Counted from the stretch's first letter, positions 32,385-49,240 are shown. The stretch: 64,000 bases of DNA from Mixophyes australis (GCA_036250195.1 JAVHZZ010000006.1:184151350-184215349); one strand, 5' to 3'. The notes: generated by a model from the letters alone, not told the origin. A program made the numbers and translations.

Positions 32385-32636
32385 CAGTCAGGTTCATAAA
32401 TATTGGGACATCTACACAATTCTCATATTTTGGGCTCTATACACCACCACAATGGATTTGAAATGAAGCAAACAAGATGTTCTTTAACTGCAGACTTTCA
32501 GCTTTAATTTGAAAGGAACTTACATCCAAATCAGGTGAACGGTGTAGAAATTACAACGGTTTCTATATGTGCCTCCCACTTTTAAAGGGACCAATGTCCC
32601 AATGTGTCGATGTCCCAATATTTATGGACCTGACTG
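32385..32636. mobile_element. Tc1/mariner MITE, 252 bp, TA target duplication
   Basis: The ends are CAGTCAGGTTCATAAATATT and its inverse AATATTTATGGACCTGACTG, both flanked by TA. The interior resembles the well-known vertebrate Tc1/mariner element ends (ATTTGAAATGAAGCAAACAAG; CAAATCAGGTGAACGGTGTA). No transposase frame. Confidence 0.92.
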
Positions 32637-32880
32637 TATTTATCAAATGTCATCCACTGTTAGATATGTTGTCCGAAACATTTGCTAACATCACCAATGT
32701 TCATCCCTTCTAAAGACACAGAAGCTAGTAGTACTTCAAATTCAAACCCAATTTGTCCTCACCTAAAGCATGGGTGAGGGCATCTCTAGATAGATATGTC
32801 TCAAAATTTAAAAAAATGTACCAAAAATCCAACTCCACGATTACAGAATTTATCTATGTAACGGATTAGAAGATAAAAAC

Positions 32881-33465
32881 CACAAGCTGTTTTTCAATAA
32901 TCTTTTTACCTCTATACTTATTATTATAAATCTGCTGGCAAAATAATTTTTTGTTGTTGGTACCATTAGACGAAACAGAATTAAAGATTCTGATGCCAAG
33001 CTCGTCAACTCTAAAACTTTAGCGAAATGTGGTAGAGGATCAATTTCGGCGGCCACATCAACAGACAAGGTGACAATAATACAGTGGGCAGATAATCATT
33101 TTGTTTATATGATCTCTACATATGCAGGAATAGAACTGCAAGAAAAATGAAAGGCTTATGCCCAAGTAACAAGGCCGTTTGTTGTCAACCAATACAAGTT
33201 TATGGGGTAAGTAGATATTTGCGAGATAGGATGATTGTGCACTCACTACCCTCATTCAGTCAATTATCAAAAATTTTACCATAGGATTGTCCTCCCATTT
33301 TCTTAATGTTTTCATAGTAATGGATCCTTTTCAACAATAGCGGTAAATATAACAAGAGTTTACCAGAATTCAAAGCGGGAATTGCAGCAACATTAATTCA
33401 AATGGGCGAAAACACCCAAAAAAAGGGGAAGGCCTTCTAAATCTAATGTGGAAACACCACTGTAG
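32881..33465 (+). pseudogene. Decayed piggyBac transposase (C-terminal part)
   Basis: Conceptual translation gives piggyBac-type blocks in order: KLFFNNLFTS, then VVGTIRRNRIK, GRGSISAATSTDKVTIIQW, YMISTYAGIELQEK, NQYKFMG, HFLNVFIV and GRPSKSN. These match the second half of the piggyBac DDE domain and its tail. Stop codons interrupt after LLAK and ELQEK and later, and frames shift, so it is dead. The N-terminal half is missing or unrecognisable. No TTAA ends were found. Confidence 0.82.
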
Positions 33466-33979
33466 TGAACATAGAGGAATTACAATATAAGAATTAACCA
33501 ATAACATAGCTGAGGGGAATAAGTCCTAATCATAACTGAAGTTAAATTTAGCTACTAAGGTGTAAAATTTGTCAGAGGGTCTGGTGTGTGTTTACCTGGT
33601 GGCTCTGCCCACTTCTATGTTAAAAAGATAACAGCACCACTTTCAGGGGAAACTGAGCAGCTTCAAAGGCTCCTGGGGTGAGCTACATCCTGACATGGGA
33701 GAGTTTTTTGACGCCCAAAGAGACATTTGAAAGACGGGAGGGAGCCGTTCACAGTTTGTGGTCTTACACAAGGAGACCATGTGATGAATGGCTATATTTT
33801 GTATAGGCAAATATATTTCAATTTCCAAAATGCCACTTAAAATCAATAAAAGTAGTGATCAACCACATATTTATCAATAGCATGATGAAGGGCAGCCCAT
33901 ACGTCAATTAAAGCTTTCTGTCACACAGAGAAGTTGAAGAAATCAGTTTAAGCTCAAATAATACACTGGACTTAGGCTT

Positions 33980-34985
33980 GTTTTGGTATCAGTAAATTGG
34001 TAAATTCATAATGGATCTATTAATAATAAAATTGGGTCTGCGTGACACTCCACAGGAAAGTTTGGTCACATAGTAGAATTGTGTAGTAAATCAGGCAACA
34101 TGCAAATGGTTATTGTAAACAGTGTCACAGACCACAAGCCCTGAAGTAGGGGCAGGCTGGGCTGGGGGACAGGGGGGCATCTTCCCCCCGGGCTGGTACC
34201 ATAGTAGGCTACCTTGGGCTGGGTCACTGGGCCACCTGCATTTTTTTCTTTAGAAGTCAAGTCTTGCCACCTGGGGCTCTGAAGGAGGGGACAGATGTGG
34301 GAGTGTCGTCAAAAAAGCAGAGACCAGTTACAAGAAAGGGTCAGTTTTTTGGGAAATCAATCATGATTGATAAGCTGTCCATTTTCAACCCAGTTTCCCT
34401 TGGTGCAGAATACACCTCTTGTCTGTTATACTCCTTATTTAATCACTTTATTATAAATCTGTTTTGCTTATGCATGTCATGTCAGTTGTTCTTAATTGTT
34501 TTTGTTTTTTATAAACTGTAAGCATTGTACTTTTTGTATATTAATTCTAAAATTTAGTTAGTGATGTCCTTATTGCTCTAAACAAATTCACTGCCTGTTT
34601 AGAAGAGACAGATTGCTTGGCTGGGTTAACTCTTTAGATACCAGTGTGTGTAGTGTTAACTGTTTAGCTACCAGAGCACAGAGTGTGCGCAATTGGGTAA
34701 TTAAGTTATAGGTTTGCTACGTAGCTGGTGGCAGTTGCGGAGAGGTGTGGATGCATATGTCTGTGTTGGGAAAGGGACCAGCTAACTCTGTAGCCTGAAA
34801 GAGAGGTGAGTGTGAGGTTTAGGCTGGAATCCTGTATGTTCCCTTACAGTAAGCTTCCAAGCCACAAGTGCGCAGAGTACAGTTTGTGACTGGTAAATGT
34901 TGTTAGGAGAGGTTTCCTGGCAAAATAGAAGTGATATATTGTTTGACAGTGTGAATATATGATAAGATATTAAATCAGGGAGTGG
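33980..34985 (+). repeat. Dispersed repeat R, copy 2 (inverse of copy 1)
   Basis: Inverse counterpart of 27420-28290. It is interrupted at about 34145-34480 by a GGGCAGGCTGGGCTGGG-type segment absent from copy 1, probably a nested hAT-like insertion. A third, weaker relative is at about 37080-37440. Confidence 0.7.
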
Positions 34986-35250
34986 CTAGAGGTGGCTATT
35001 TGTGACAACCACTAAAAAAACAAAATGTTGGCAGAAAGTTGTACCTGACATAAGATTGGATGGAGTTGGACATTATCCCAAAACAAATGAATGTTAAAAA
35101 TCCTCCACGATGCCACGACAAAAACTGTATCAGGCGCACTCACTACATTTGCGGAAAATGCAAAGATTCAGCGTGTCCGGAATATATAATATATGGACTC
35201 ACCAAGACCAACGTACACATATGTGATTGGTTAATTCTTCTGGATTTTCG

Positions 35251-35251
<1 letters not shown>

Positions 35252-35282
<31 letters not shown>
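35252..35282. repeat. (TA)n
   Basis: Pure TA microsatellite. Confidence 0.95.
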
Positions 35283-35287
<5 letters not shown>

Positions 35288-35648
35288 AACTTACATGACT
35301 TGAAATCCTTCCTCTCAGCAAACAGACAGGGTGTGTCTGTTAGAATTACAGAGCCAGTGATGGGCATTTCCTTTTAAAGAGAAGGTGGGCGTGTCACCTG
35401 TCCATCAAGCTAAGGCTGGGGGAGGAGTATCAGGTATAAAAGCCTGTTTATATCATTTGTGCAGGGAGACCAACGCTGGGTAAGCTGGCTGGTCCTGAGA
35501 GAGAGCTGGACTATGTATAGCTAGTGTTTAGGGTCTCCATGATTGCTGTGCAAGTATACGGTGTCAAAACATTTACCATCCTGACAATAAAGCACCATAA
35601 AAAGGAAGAAGTTGTTCGCGTGTGCTTCTGCAGTAGCGGGCTCTTGCC

Positions 35649-35651
<3 letters not shown>

Positions 35652-35709
<58 letters not shown>
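35652..35709. repeat. (TA)n
   Basis: Pure TA microsatellite of about 58 bp. It generates false Tyr-Ile frames on both strands. Confidence 0.95.
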
Positions 35710-35711
<2 letters not shown>

Positions 35712-35890
35712 TGAACTTGAAAGGTATTATCTTTTCAATAAAATATAGCAAAGAAAGTTTTTATTATATATCTGTACAGTTATAAATTTGTGGGTTAAAC
35801 CAAGTGGCAATTGTAAAATGAATATGTTTATATTTTACTAATAAAAAGATCAAAACATAAGCTGCCATTCCAATGTTCTTAATTGTGTAC

Positions 35891-35896
35891 TTTATT
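35891..35896 (-). terminator. Polyadenylation signal AATAAA of the KRT222-like gene
   Basis: AATAAA on the minus strand, 57 bp after the stop codon. It abuts a 22-nt block also found after the stop of the 53800 copy. Confidence 0.7.
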
Positions 35897-35952
35897 ACAT
35901 TTTCATATAACATTTAAGCCATCATTTTTTCTCTGGATTGATGAGTACTGAT

Positions 35953-39650
<3,698 letters not shown>

Positions 39651-39840
39651 CCTTAGATGTATTTAGCACTGAGTGACTGCTAAGAATACTGACAAAATGA
39701 GCTTGGAACTTTGTATTGTTTCACAACAGGGTTCCATCTCCTTAGAGTCTATACATTGTGAGGTCAGATGGCAACATCATTCTACCAATAGATTGGAAAA
39801 GCAAACACATTTCTACCAATAGATTGGAAAAGATGTTTCA
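39651..39840 (-). promoter_or_regulatory. Candidate promoter of the KRT222-like short gene
   Basis: A duplicated 22-bp word (39780-39801 and 39811-39832) contains CCAATAGATTGG, a palindrome with a CCAAT box on each strand. It lies 130-180 bp upstream of the ATG at 39650, where CCAAT boxes usually act. No clear TATA box. This is inference from position and motif only. Confidence 0.35.
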
Positions 39841-40159
39841 CAGCTGTGTAATCACTTTATTTAATTATTCAGATTCTTTAGCATGATCTATAATTAAATA
39901 AATTAATTTGAATTGTCTAAAAAAAAATAAAACAATTTTAACCCGTTAACACCTGTCCACTGTATTTTTACAGGCAGCAATGGGTCTTATTCCTAGGTGG
40001 CATATTTTTTAGCTGTTAAGGCAATATTGGAAAAGAATATAATATCACTAGATCCAACTTCACAAGGTCTTTGTCTATAACCTCCCCCTTTCCAAGAAAT
40101 GCAATATGTTCCTTGGTTGCCCTCAGGTCATAACTCGTGGTAGTAGTCTTTCATAAAAC

Positions 40160-40560
40160 ACAATATTGTTGGTGGGGTGGACAAGAAAAGGAAGGAAGTA
40201 GCAGGCGACAGCAACACTAGCAGGATAAGTCCAAAATGTAGGCCTAAGGTCAGGGCAGGCTGAGTTCAAAGGTGTGTTCAAAAGACAAGCCAAGGTCAGG
40301 GCTGACTGCATTCTGTATAATACATCGGTAGCACAGACTGAGGTCTGGGCTGGCAGGGTTCAAGGCAAAGTCCGGTCAACAGGCTAAAGTCAGTTCAGGA
40401 AGAGGTTAATTAGCTGATCCAAAAAACAGGCAATGGTCAGGGAATGGCAGGAAAAAACAGCAAAATCCAAGCTACGGTCCAAATCACAACAGCGGATCAA
40501 ACAGATCAATACAAACAGCACACCAGCTTTAGCAGAAACTATCACCAGCACAGGTGATAC
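40160..40560. repeat. GGTCAGGG-rich degenerate repeat
   Basis: Irregular words such as CCAAGGTCAGGGCTGAC and ACTGAGGTCTGGGCTGGC, like the stretch at 25040-25330. Probably a retroelement relic without coding sequence. Confidence 0.4.
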
Positions 40561-43002
40561 ACAGCTAGTGTTCTTTACTCACAAGGGGGCCAGCCTGATT
40601 AGCTGCACTTGATCTGGAGGCTTAAATGAACAGATTAGTTAGGCAGCAGCAACCGGCTAGATTCTGGCAGCGCAATAATAAAAATATGCTGGTTGTCGTT
40701 ACTAGTGATGCCCACTGCGTCTATTAACAGTAGCAGCTAGAAATGTAGCCACAGTCGTCGAAACACGTAAGGTCAGATTCTGACAGCAGAATATGTAATA
40801 TTTTACAGTCAAATATGGAATGATCTGTAGAATCCTTATGCACCATTTACAGAGCAGAAAATTTTGAAAATCAGCTTTGGTCCCGCTATACAGTTTGGTT
40901 TGAGCAAGTGCAATTAGATTTATACCAAAAACATATAGTTTTGCAGTACAAGATGGTAGTGTTTTCGGTTGAGAACAAGTTTTCACCAGTCAATGGAGGA
41001 GCTGGGCATGGTACACACTGCTGCACCTAATTTTGCGGCGTAATATAGAAACAAGATTTTCCTTTGCAGAATTGGAATATTTAAATAAGTTAATGGAGTC
41101 CGAAAGGCCATACCTAGCTGTTCGAAGGGGTACACGACAATTTCCACTTGGAAAAGGACTTCAATTTTGCACCAGCCCAGAGCTTGTGGTCTTCGGGTTT
41201 CATGCTATACTTTTAAATAGACCAATTTTATGCATGCTGCAATTCGGATAAGCAATTCTAGGCATATAGGGCACAATGTAATAAAAATCCCACAAGTGAC
41301 ACATGTAATAAAAACAGATGTGATGGTCTCTCATTATCATAATTCATTTAAGACATAAATGAGTCTAAACCGACCAGTATTTTAGCAGAAACACTGAAAA
41401 GTTTAATTCAATTAAAAGGGGGGTATGGTACTAAAGTGGTAGGTAGTTGGACTTTGATGTGATGTTTACACTTTTGCACAGTGAATTTTTCTGCCTTCCT
41501 GTGTAACTCATATAGCGTTACATATAGGTGGTCCCTGCCGTCACTGGAGGGAGCTGTAGGAGGACGAGGTGTGGGCCTTCTAGGTGTACACACAATTATG
41601 CAGAAAGCCGCGTCATCACAAGAAAGGTGCAGAGAGAACCCACTGTGTGCTGACAAAATGTCAGAGAGAGTGCAAAGTATTCTTAGAGTGTATGGAACTA
41701 CTACATGCAGAAACACTGGATATGCAGCCAGGCAAATATATTTAATGGACTTAAGCAAGTGCAGATGGAGTAAAGAAGTAATAGAGCTTAACATCTACTG
41801 GAGGCATTTGGAGAAGTTGTGCTTTATAACTGCTATGATCTGTGTTGGAGGAGTTTGACATTTGAATTCATGTCCATTGCAACCATTATGATATGTGCAG
41901 GAGGAGACGGCATTGGAAAATAAAAACTGTTTATTTTTACTGTGAGATGGTTGGGAGCCCAACATTTATTTGACTTTGCCCTGATCACCGCTAGTGGCCA
42001 ATGGTCATTGTGTTTAAACACCCGTATTTAAGGGACCCTCTGGTCGTGGATGCCACACCAACGCTATAGCCAGAGCAGAAGAGGAGGGCAACAGCGTGCA
42101 GGTACCACTTCACACCATGGTTCCTAGATAAGTGACCGCACAACACCATTACCAGAGAGGTTACAGGCCATGTGAGAGCATCATTCTACCAAGGCAAAGT
42201 AATCTGTTCATCAGTATGATGCTGGAGCCTCTCGTCATTGTGGGATTGGTGTTGAAACAGCAACAGATCAACTCGTAGAATTGTCAGACAAAGATATATG
42301 TGAAAGTCTGAAAACTTCCATTAACAATTTGCCTCACTTTGGATGCAACATATCACAACTTTCTCTGTTAGAATTTTGATCGTAAGTGTTTCACACAGAA
42401 TTCCTTCTATCGATTGGACTACTCTTATTGTTTTTGTTCTGCATCATAATTGGTGAAACTCGAAAAAGGTAGCATATGTAGACAAAGAAAGACTGAGAGA
42501 GAAGAGGAGAGTGAAAAAGACAAATGAAAAGGTGAGAGAGAAGAAAGAATAAAGAGAGACAAAAGTGTGAAAGCAGAAAAAGATAGTGAAAAAATACAGA
42601 TAGTGAAATAATGCTGAGTTTGGCATATGCTCTTTTGTTTACCGTAAAATACACACATAACCTGCATGCCCACAAAAAAAACGTACACATACATCCGAAT
42701 ACAGGACATGTGGTACTTGGTATAGTGTTTTTACCTCTTTACACTTGGAGAGGTGGAAGGGGGAATGAAGTCGTGATGAGGAACTGACAATACAAATTTT
42801 TAGCCTGATAAAGGAATTTACTGTGCCACAGTTAATTGTGCGTGATGAAATTATACCAATTGACTTAATATCCCCTGTTATTGAAAAGGAGAGTGGCACT
42901 GTGGGTGTGTAGCACAATGTCTCTTTAAACCATGAAGCACTGGCTCGCAAGCATGAAGCTTTCGCTAGCACTGTTGCTCTTGTATCTAGTGATACATCTT
43001 CA
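40561..43002. other. Intergenic, unrecognised
   Basis: No supported gene. Two plus-strand open stretches (41033-41251 and 42779-42910) look mildly protein-like but matched nothing I know. I searched the minus strand for keratin rod exons and found none. Confidence 0.4.
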
Positions 43003-43700
43003 TCATCATCAACATTTATTTATATAATGCCAGAAAATTTTGTAGCGCTTTACAATTGGGGACAAACACTAATAAACAAACTTGGTAAAATAGACAAATA
43101 GGTGAGAAGGCCTTGCTCGCAAGCTTACAATCTATGGGACAATGGAAGTTGGATATATGAAGTTAAGTCTACATATTGTATTTCGGTCCAGCCAGATTGC
43201 AAAGGTAAAAAAAGACAAAAAATAAATAAATAAAACAAAAGGGATTAGTATGCTATATGATCCAGTCACACAGCATTTTTTGGCAGAGGGTTGTTGTCTT
43301 GTGTGAATTGTGTGACGGATGGCAATAGGGTAATCTAGTGAGCTTAAGAAGGTGGTTGAGGAATACTATAAGCTTGCCTGAAGAGGTGAGTTTTCAGAGA
43401 ACGCTTGAAGGTTAGACCAGAAGAAAGTCTTATTGTGCGAGGGAGGGAATTCCATAGAATGGGTGCAGCTCGAAAGAAGTCCTGTAAATGGGAATGGGAG
43501 GAGGTAATGAGAGTGGATAAGAGACGCAGATCTTGTACAGAATGGAGGTATCGAGGTGGGAGAAATTTTGACACAAGTGAGGATGGCAATGTCCTATGGG
43601 AAGTAGGTCTGGCCTCAAGTAAACAGGGCTAGGGAAGCAGGCTGAGAAGTACAGAGGGTGATGAAATAGTCGAAGGAGAACACGAGAAAAGAGGGCCCTG
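43003..43700 (-). mobile_element. LINE (L2/CR1/Rex-like) 3' end with reverse transcriptase C-terminus
   Basis: On the minus strand the frame at 43344-43589 includes FFRAAPILWNSLPRTIRL and KRSLKTHLFRQAY, the typical end of non-LTR retrotransposon polyproteins. It is followed by a non-coding tail with AGCGCTxxAAA and a TGATGATGAAGATG end (43003-43020). Frames are broken further 5'. A possible upstream piece (SLDWLPMDYKSKL) is read at about 43920-44000. Confidence 0.75.
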
Positions 43701-44355
43701 TTCGTCACAGCTTACATCCTAAAGGGAAAGGGAAGACACAAATACAGTGGTATTGATTGAAGAAGTGTAGTCGTGTGCAGAGGCAAGGAGTTGTAAGGAG
43801 GACTGATAGTCTGGAATAAAGAAATTAGCTTTAAGAGCATGAAACCTTGTAAAGACGTGGAAGATCATTCCACAGGTGAGGAGCAGCACAGGCAAAGTAC
43901 TAGAGACGGTAGTGGGAATTTAGTTTAGATTTATAGTCCATGGGGAGCCAGTCTAGTGACTGGTACAGAGGGCAGTAGAGAGAGAGCGTTGGGAGACAAA
44001 AATAAGGCTGGCACCTGAGGATATACTGAAGAGGGTCAAGGCAGAAATTGGCTATGCATGTAAAATCTTTCTCCATTTCTCCAGCTTTCCCTGCTTTTGT
44101 TTGCACCTCATGTTCCTGAATCTCAGGATTCATCATCCATTTGAGATTTACCAGATCACATTAGACTATGTCTCCATTTAAAGTCTTTGCCCTACTTTCC
44201 TTCCTTTCCGTCCTGATCCTGTTGTCACTGCTGGTGGATGTTTCTGAGTTCATATGCTATTGCAAATGAACCTGATCCATTTTTATAATCACCACCCCCA
44301 CATTGTAATTAATTAAGAAAAGGCTTTACATTGTTTATTTCTTTCATTGACATCA

Positions 44356-45065
44356 TGTTACGAGCCGCTGCGGTGCCCAGCCGCTGCGTCTCTCTCACAG
44401 GCGTCCCGGCCATCACTATGACGACCGGGACGTCACTTCCGGGGCTCACCCGGGCCATTGCCTAGGCAACGGTTGGGACGCTGAAGGAGAGAGCACTGCG
44501 TCCCAGCAAAGGAGAACTGCTGTGCGTGCGCAAGTAGTAAACTAGCCTGCGGGCCAATTCTGTTTAATTTATTCATTAGGCATAGGCTGGGGGCAGTTTC
44601 AGAGCTAGGCTCTGGTAGGTCACACTGTGTATTTAAGGCAGGGAGGGCTTAGCCTCCCTGCCGGTTATAGTTTCCAGTTCCTGTGTTGCTGCCTGCTGCT
44701 GTACTCCTGTACTCTTGGTGTTAAGCCTTTGGATTGTTGCCTGCCGTGTTTCCTGGATTTGTCTTTTGCCTGTGCCCTTGACCCTTTGGCCTGTACCTCC
44801 GTTTATGCTGATTTGCCCGTGACCTCAACCTTTGGTGTGTTTCCTGACGATTCTTCCTAGCAAGTGACCCCTGACCTCGGCCTGTTCTTTGGAATTGCTG
44901 TCTGCCATTACTCTCTGCTCCTTTGTTTCCCGCAGCTGGTACACGCCACACGACCCTCTGTAGTCTGCAGCCAAGTCTGTCCCCACCACTAGGGGCTCCA
45001 GTGAACACCTGACTGTCAAGAGTAGACTCCAGGTGGTGTTGTACCGGTTAGAGGGGTTCCTGACA
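44356..45065 (+). mobile_element. Probable solo LTR, about 710 bp
   Basis: It starts TGTTACGAGCCGC and ends TTCCTGACA, with overall layout like the LTRs at 24130 and 28852: a GC-rich 5' part, a TATTTAA box (44630-44636), then directly a perfect 10-bp hairpin (44637-44662), then TTCCAGTTCCTG. A clean target duplication was not found (CATCA against CATGT), so the borders are tentative. Confidence 0.55.
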
Positions 45066-47290
45066 CATGTCAGATTATTTTGACTTGTCCAGTGATCTGT
45101 AATGCCAAATGTGGAAACGTAAGTACTTTTTATACCTACTGTACTGTATATAAAAAAATTATGTGAATTTTAAGAAGAGCGCTGCTGATAAATTCACAAG
45201 GCATATATGCTGTATATTAGGACTCATTATAGTGCGGTAAAAATGAAGCCAAACAATTCCATCGATACTTCCAACCTGTCAGTGGTACCCACACAGGGTG
45301 TCATAGAAGTCACTTGTGTCATTGAACAGACAACTTTTTTGTTGATCTGGAATTATTTGCCTTACTTTTAGAGTGATCAATATAGGTTTGTTTTGGCCAG
45401 TAGACAATGGGAAATAATACATAACCAATATAGTAATTGCTCTAGTACAGCAAATCAGTATCAAATTGTATGAATTTAACTGTGTTTCTATTACTATGCT
45501 GTCCTGAATGGTGATGAACAAACTATACCTCTCTTACCCCCACTTATATTCCCAAAAAATATTTAATGCAGATTTAAGTAAAATGAAAACTATTCAATGC
45601 ACAAACTCAAAGAGTATAGTTTGATTTGGCTCCTTATGTATGTCAGCTCTTAAAAAGTAAATATATTTTAAACCACATTTACGCTATCATGGTGCCTAAG
45701 TATACACCCTTGTTACTACTGGGACGGTTCCGACTGAACATATGCCCTACTTACCTTCAGGAGAGAGGGCGGGAGGAATGGGTACATCCAACTGTACAAG
45801 AGCTTAATAATTTAATTTCAGGTCCAATATATTGATCTTCACCAGATGCAGCATTACATGTTTTGGCCCTGCCCCTTGGTGACCTTGCCGTCCCCATGTT
45901 GATGTTCAGCAGAGGAGAGTGCCTGATAGTGTGAGGTGGGCGCTGTTGATGTATGCAGTTGCATCACCGGATAGGCGGACCCCGCCACTTCATCGGTGGG
46001 GAGCTTGGCCAACAGCGCAGCATAAAAGTGCCAACGCTGGAAATAGAGGTATCAGAGAGTCTATAAAGACTCTGGCTTCCCATCCTTAGAGGCGGTGGTC
46101 ATATTGCCGGGGAACCGGGACAAGTGAGGAGGAGGTCCCTGGCTCCCATGGGGTTTGTAGAGGGGGGGGGGGGTGCACGGTTAATGCCTCGGGGCAACAG
46201 TGTTAAGTAGTCCCGGTAGGGGTAAGAATAAGGGGAGTACGTGGCAGATGGCACGGGGCCACAAAAGAATGACTCCTTCATGGAATCTAGACCCCCAATG
46301 TGAAAGAACCCCATAAATGAATAGCCCATAGGGCCATATTTCTTACCTTTGCAAGAACTCTCCTGTCAAACTTCTAAAGAACAAAATTTAGGGTGATAAT
46401 AACAAATCACCAACACAATTTAAAAGAAGATTCTCAGATGTCATATGGTAAGGTTTTGCTAAAACTAACAGTGCTTGAGAAACACTTATTGCTTAGCTAA
46501 TTGGTCCAAAATTATACAAGAATCTAGTTACTATGTATCTGAAAAAGTCTGACACTCAGACTAAATGCATTAGCAAGCAAGGAAGTCTGAATTGATCTAT
46601 CTAGTCCCCGCAGAAGGAGAATTTGAGAGCAGCAATCTTTTGATGCATTATACCCTGACTCAGTCAGGTGCTTCCGTCTAAAGAGAAAAAAGTCTAAGGT
46701 GACCATCGGTTTGGACAGTATTCAGAATCGTCAGTATAATTTTATGTACTTCAAGAGAGACACAGAATAATTCCAGCATATACTCCCACGACTGGATAAT
46801 TTCAACACTGTGGATTGCTTGCACTATCTAACACCATTAAAGGATCCTGTGGATAATGACTCCTATTTTACACAGCATTCTGGACTCTGGTTTGTGTCTC
46901 TATTCATTATTTTCCATGTTGAATATCATATGTAATGTTGCTTATTTAACAAGGAAGACAGGCCATAATGTGTATGATTAGTTTTATTAATTGAGTTTAA
47001 ATGTGTGGGAAGATTGTATTTGCACTTATGGATACAGTATTAAAGAAAAACTTTTGTATGTTTTAAACTGTCAGGCCAATTGTTTATTTATTTGTAACAG
47101 ATAAAGTCCCCAGTCAAGCTTGTTGAGGTGTGATAATACTTTCATAATACAACTTCATGGTGAAGTGTCCTAGTGCTAAAAGATGTGTTTGACTTCATTG
47201 GTGACATAACTGGTTGCATTGGCAAGCCCAGCAGGAACTGAAAATAAGAAAGACAGCAGGCAAAGAGGTAACAGACACAATTGTCTAAGT
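45066..47290. other. Intergenic, unrecognised
   Basis: No supported gene. The stretch 45840-46330 is GC-richer and repeat-like but was not identified. Confidence 0.4.
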
Positions 47291-47620
47291 CATCATCATT
47301 ATCTCTTTATTTATATAGCGCCACTAATTCCGCAGCGCTGTACAGAGAACTCATTCACATCAGTCCCTGCCCCATTGGAGCTTACAATCTAAATCCCCTA
47401 ACATACACACACAGACCGGGAGAGACTAAGGGCAATTTAATAGCAGCTAATTGACCTACCAGTATGTTTTTGGAGTGTGGGAGGAAACCGGAGCACCCGG
47501 AGGAAACCCACGCAAACACGAGGAGAACATACAAACTCCACACATATAAGGCCATGGTTGGGAATCCAACTCATGACCCCAGTGCTGTGAGGCAGAAGTG
47601 CTAACCACTAAGCCACCGTC
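47291..47620 (-). mobile_element. Nearly full-length tRNA-headed SINE
   Basis: Reverse-orientation copy of the SINE at 19957. It has the CATCATCATT tail, TTTATATAGCGCCACTAATTC, the core block GGAGCACCCGGAGGAAACC, and the head ending at GCTAACCACTAAGCCACC. Only the first few bases of the head are lost. Confidence 0.88.
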
Positions 47621-49240
47621 TTCTCATAGACTGCACATAGGGATAGCATAAAACTATATCTAGCATATACATTTACCTTTGCTAGGAGCAGTAAAGCCAA
47701 TTATTTTTTGTGGTTATATTCCCTTTAACCCAGCACGATAAGTTTGTAAATGCAAAACTTTTACTCCAGGCTTAGTGCAGACTATTCTCATTTATAGGGA
47801 TTTACTGGGATTCATTGAGTTACTCACTATCTGTCCTTTGAGCAAAAATGTTGTTTATCCTACCTTTCAGGTACATAATACAATACAAATAGTTGTAATA
47901 TAAGTTATCTCTGTGTTCAGCATACTGACCAACTTTAAAAATGTTCCTCCAGGGGATCAGGAGGGTGGGGCCAAAATTGAGACCCTGTGGACAGGATGCG
48001 GGAGAAAGGCCTGCCCTCCCAGGGGGTCCAGGAGAACTACCTGAAATACGGGAGTCTCCCAGACATTCCTGAGAGTAGGTAAGTATGGTATTCAGTCAAC
48101 ATTGCCATTTATCACAATTGCTCACCTTATATCTCGTATGTTAAAGCACTATTAATTCAATACATTTTATTGGTAAAATCTCAACATATGGAAAATGCAT
48201 GGTAAAGGGTTCGTAAGATTTTATGCGTTTTCACTCATTGTCCACATATGTGTGTACAAGTCCTAAATGATACAAACAATCCCTCTTCCAAAAAAAGACA
48301 TCAAGAGGTATATATGAATAGTGGATGTTCTCAGCACAATAGACTTAAGCAAAGGATTCATGAGCTAGCACGGCAGAATTGATAAGAATAGAGGGGGTTG
48401 ACCAGGATCCAGAGATTCAATGTTATAATATGAAAGTAATAGTTTATTTATGTTCAATACAATTTTTAATTATGTTAAAAACACATAAGTGTTCCTTTAA
48501 TAATTCCCATGACTCCTTTATAGAAGTATTCAAGCTTAGATTCTCATTGATTAAAAACCTGCAAGTTTATTTATGTAAAACTGCCCATATAACAGCCATA
48601 GGAAGTAATAGTCTGGACCAGCACTTTATTTTTTTTTAATAAAACAAGCTCCTTGTAACATACTGTAGTAGCAGGAGTTTTGGATGTGATGTTCCTGTTG
48701 TGACGTTCGTACATACATAACATCTAGAAGCACAAGTATTTGTGAAACCAGAATTAGTTTTGTATTTTAACAGGTACATCTTTCAAACATCAACATAGTA
48801 TAATAGACATAATCAAGCATTTACATTCAATAAGCTGTATATTACTAATAGGCAAAGCCGAGCAGCCCTTGAGTAGATGAGGACACTGAGAAGCATCTCC
48901 AGCAGCAATGTGTTGAAATAATCCTGCATATATATTTTATTATTACAGTACTAGACTGTGGTTTGCTACTGCTTAATGAATAGACTAATTGCTGATGCCA
49001 ATAGTAACATAGATATAATGTCAACACTTATAATTGCTGAGTTCTAATGTAATCACTTCAGCATTCATTAGCACAACTAGTGTATTATAAGGAATAATTA
49101 AGCCCCCACTGTAAAATATTATAAACATATGGAAGTTGGAAGGCACCTCGGATTTTTGTGACCTGTATAAAACATGTTCATCTAACTGGTCACAGAGGTC
49201 CAATGTGGCTTCTAATAACCATACACTGTCATTTGAGTAC

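Noticed and set aside
35060..35751. Frames with Tyr-Ile runs
   Set aside because: They are read through (TA)n microsatellites.
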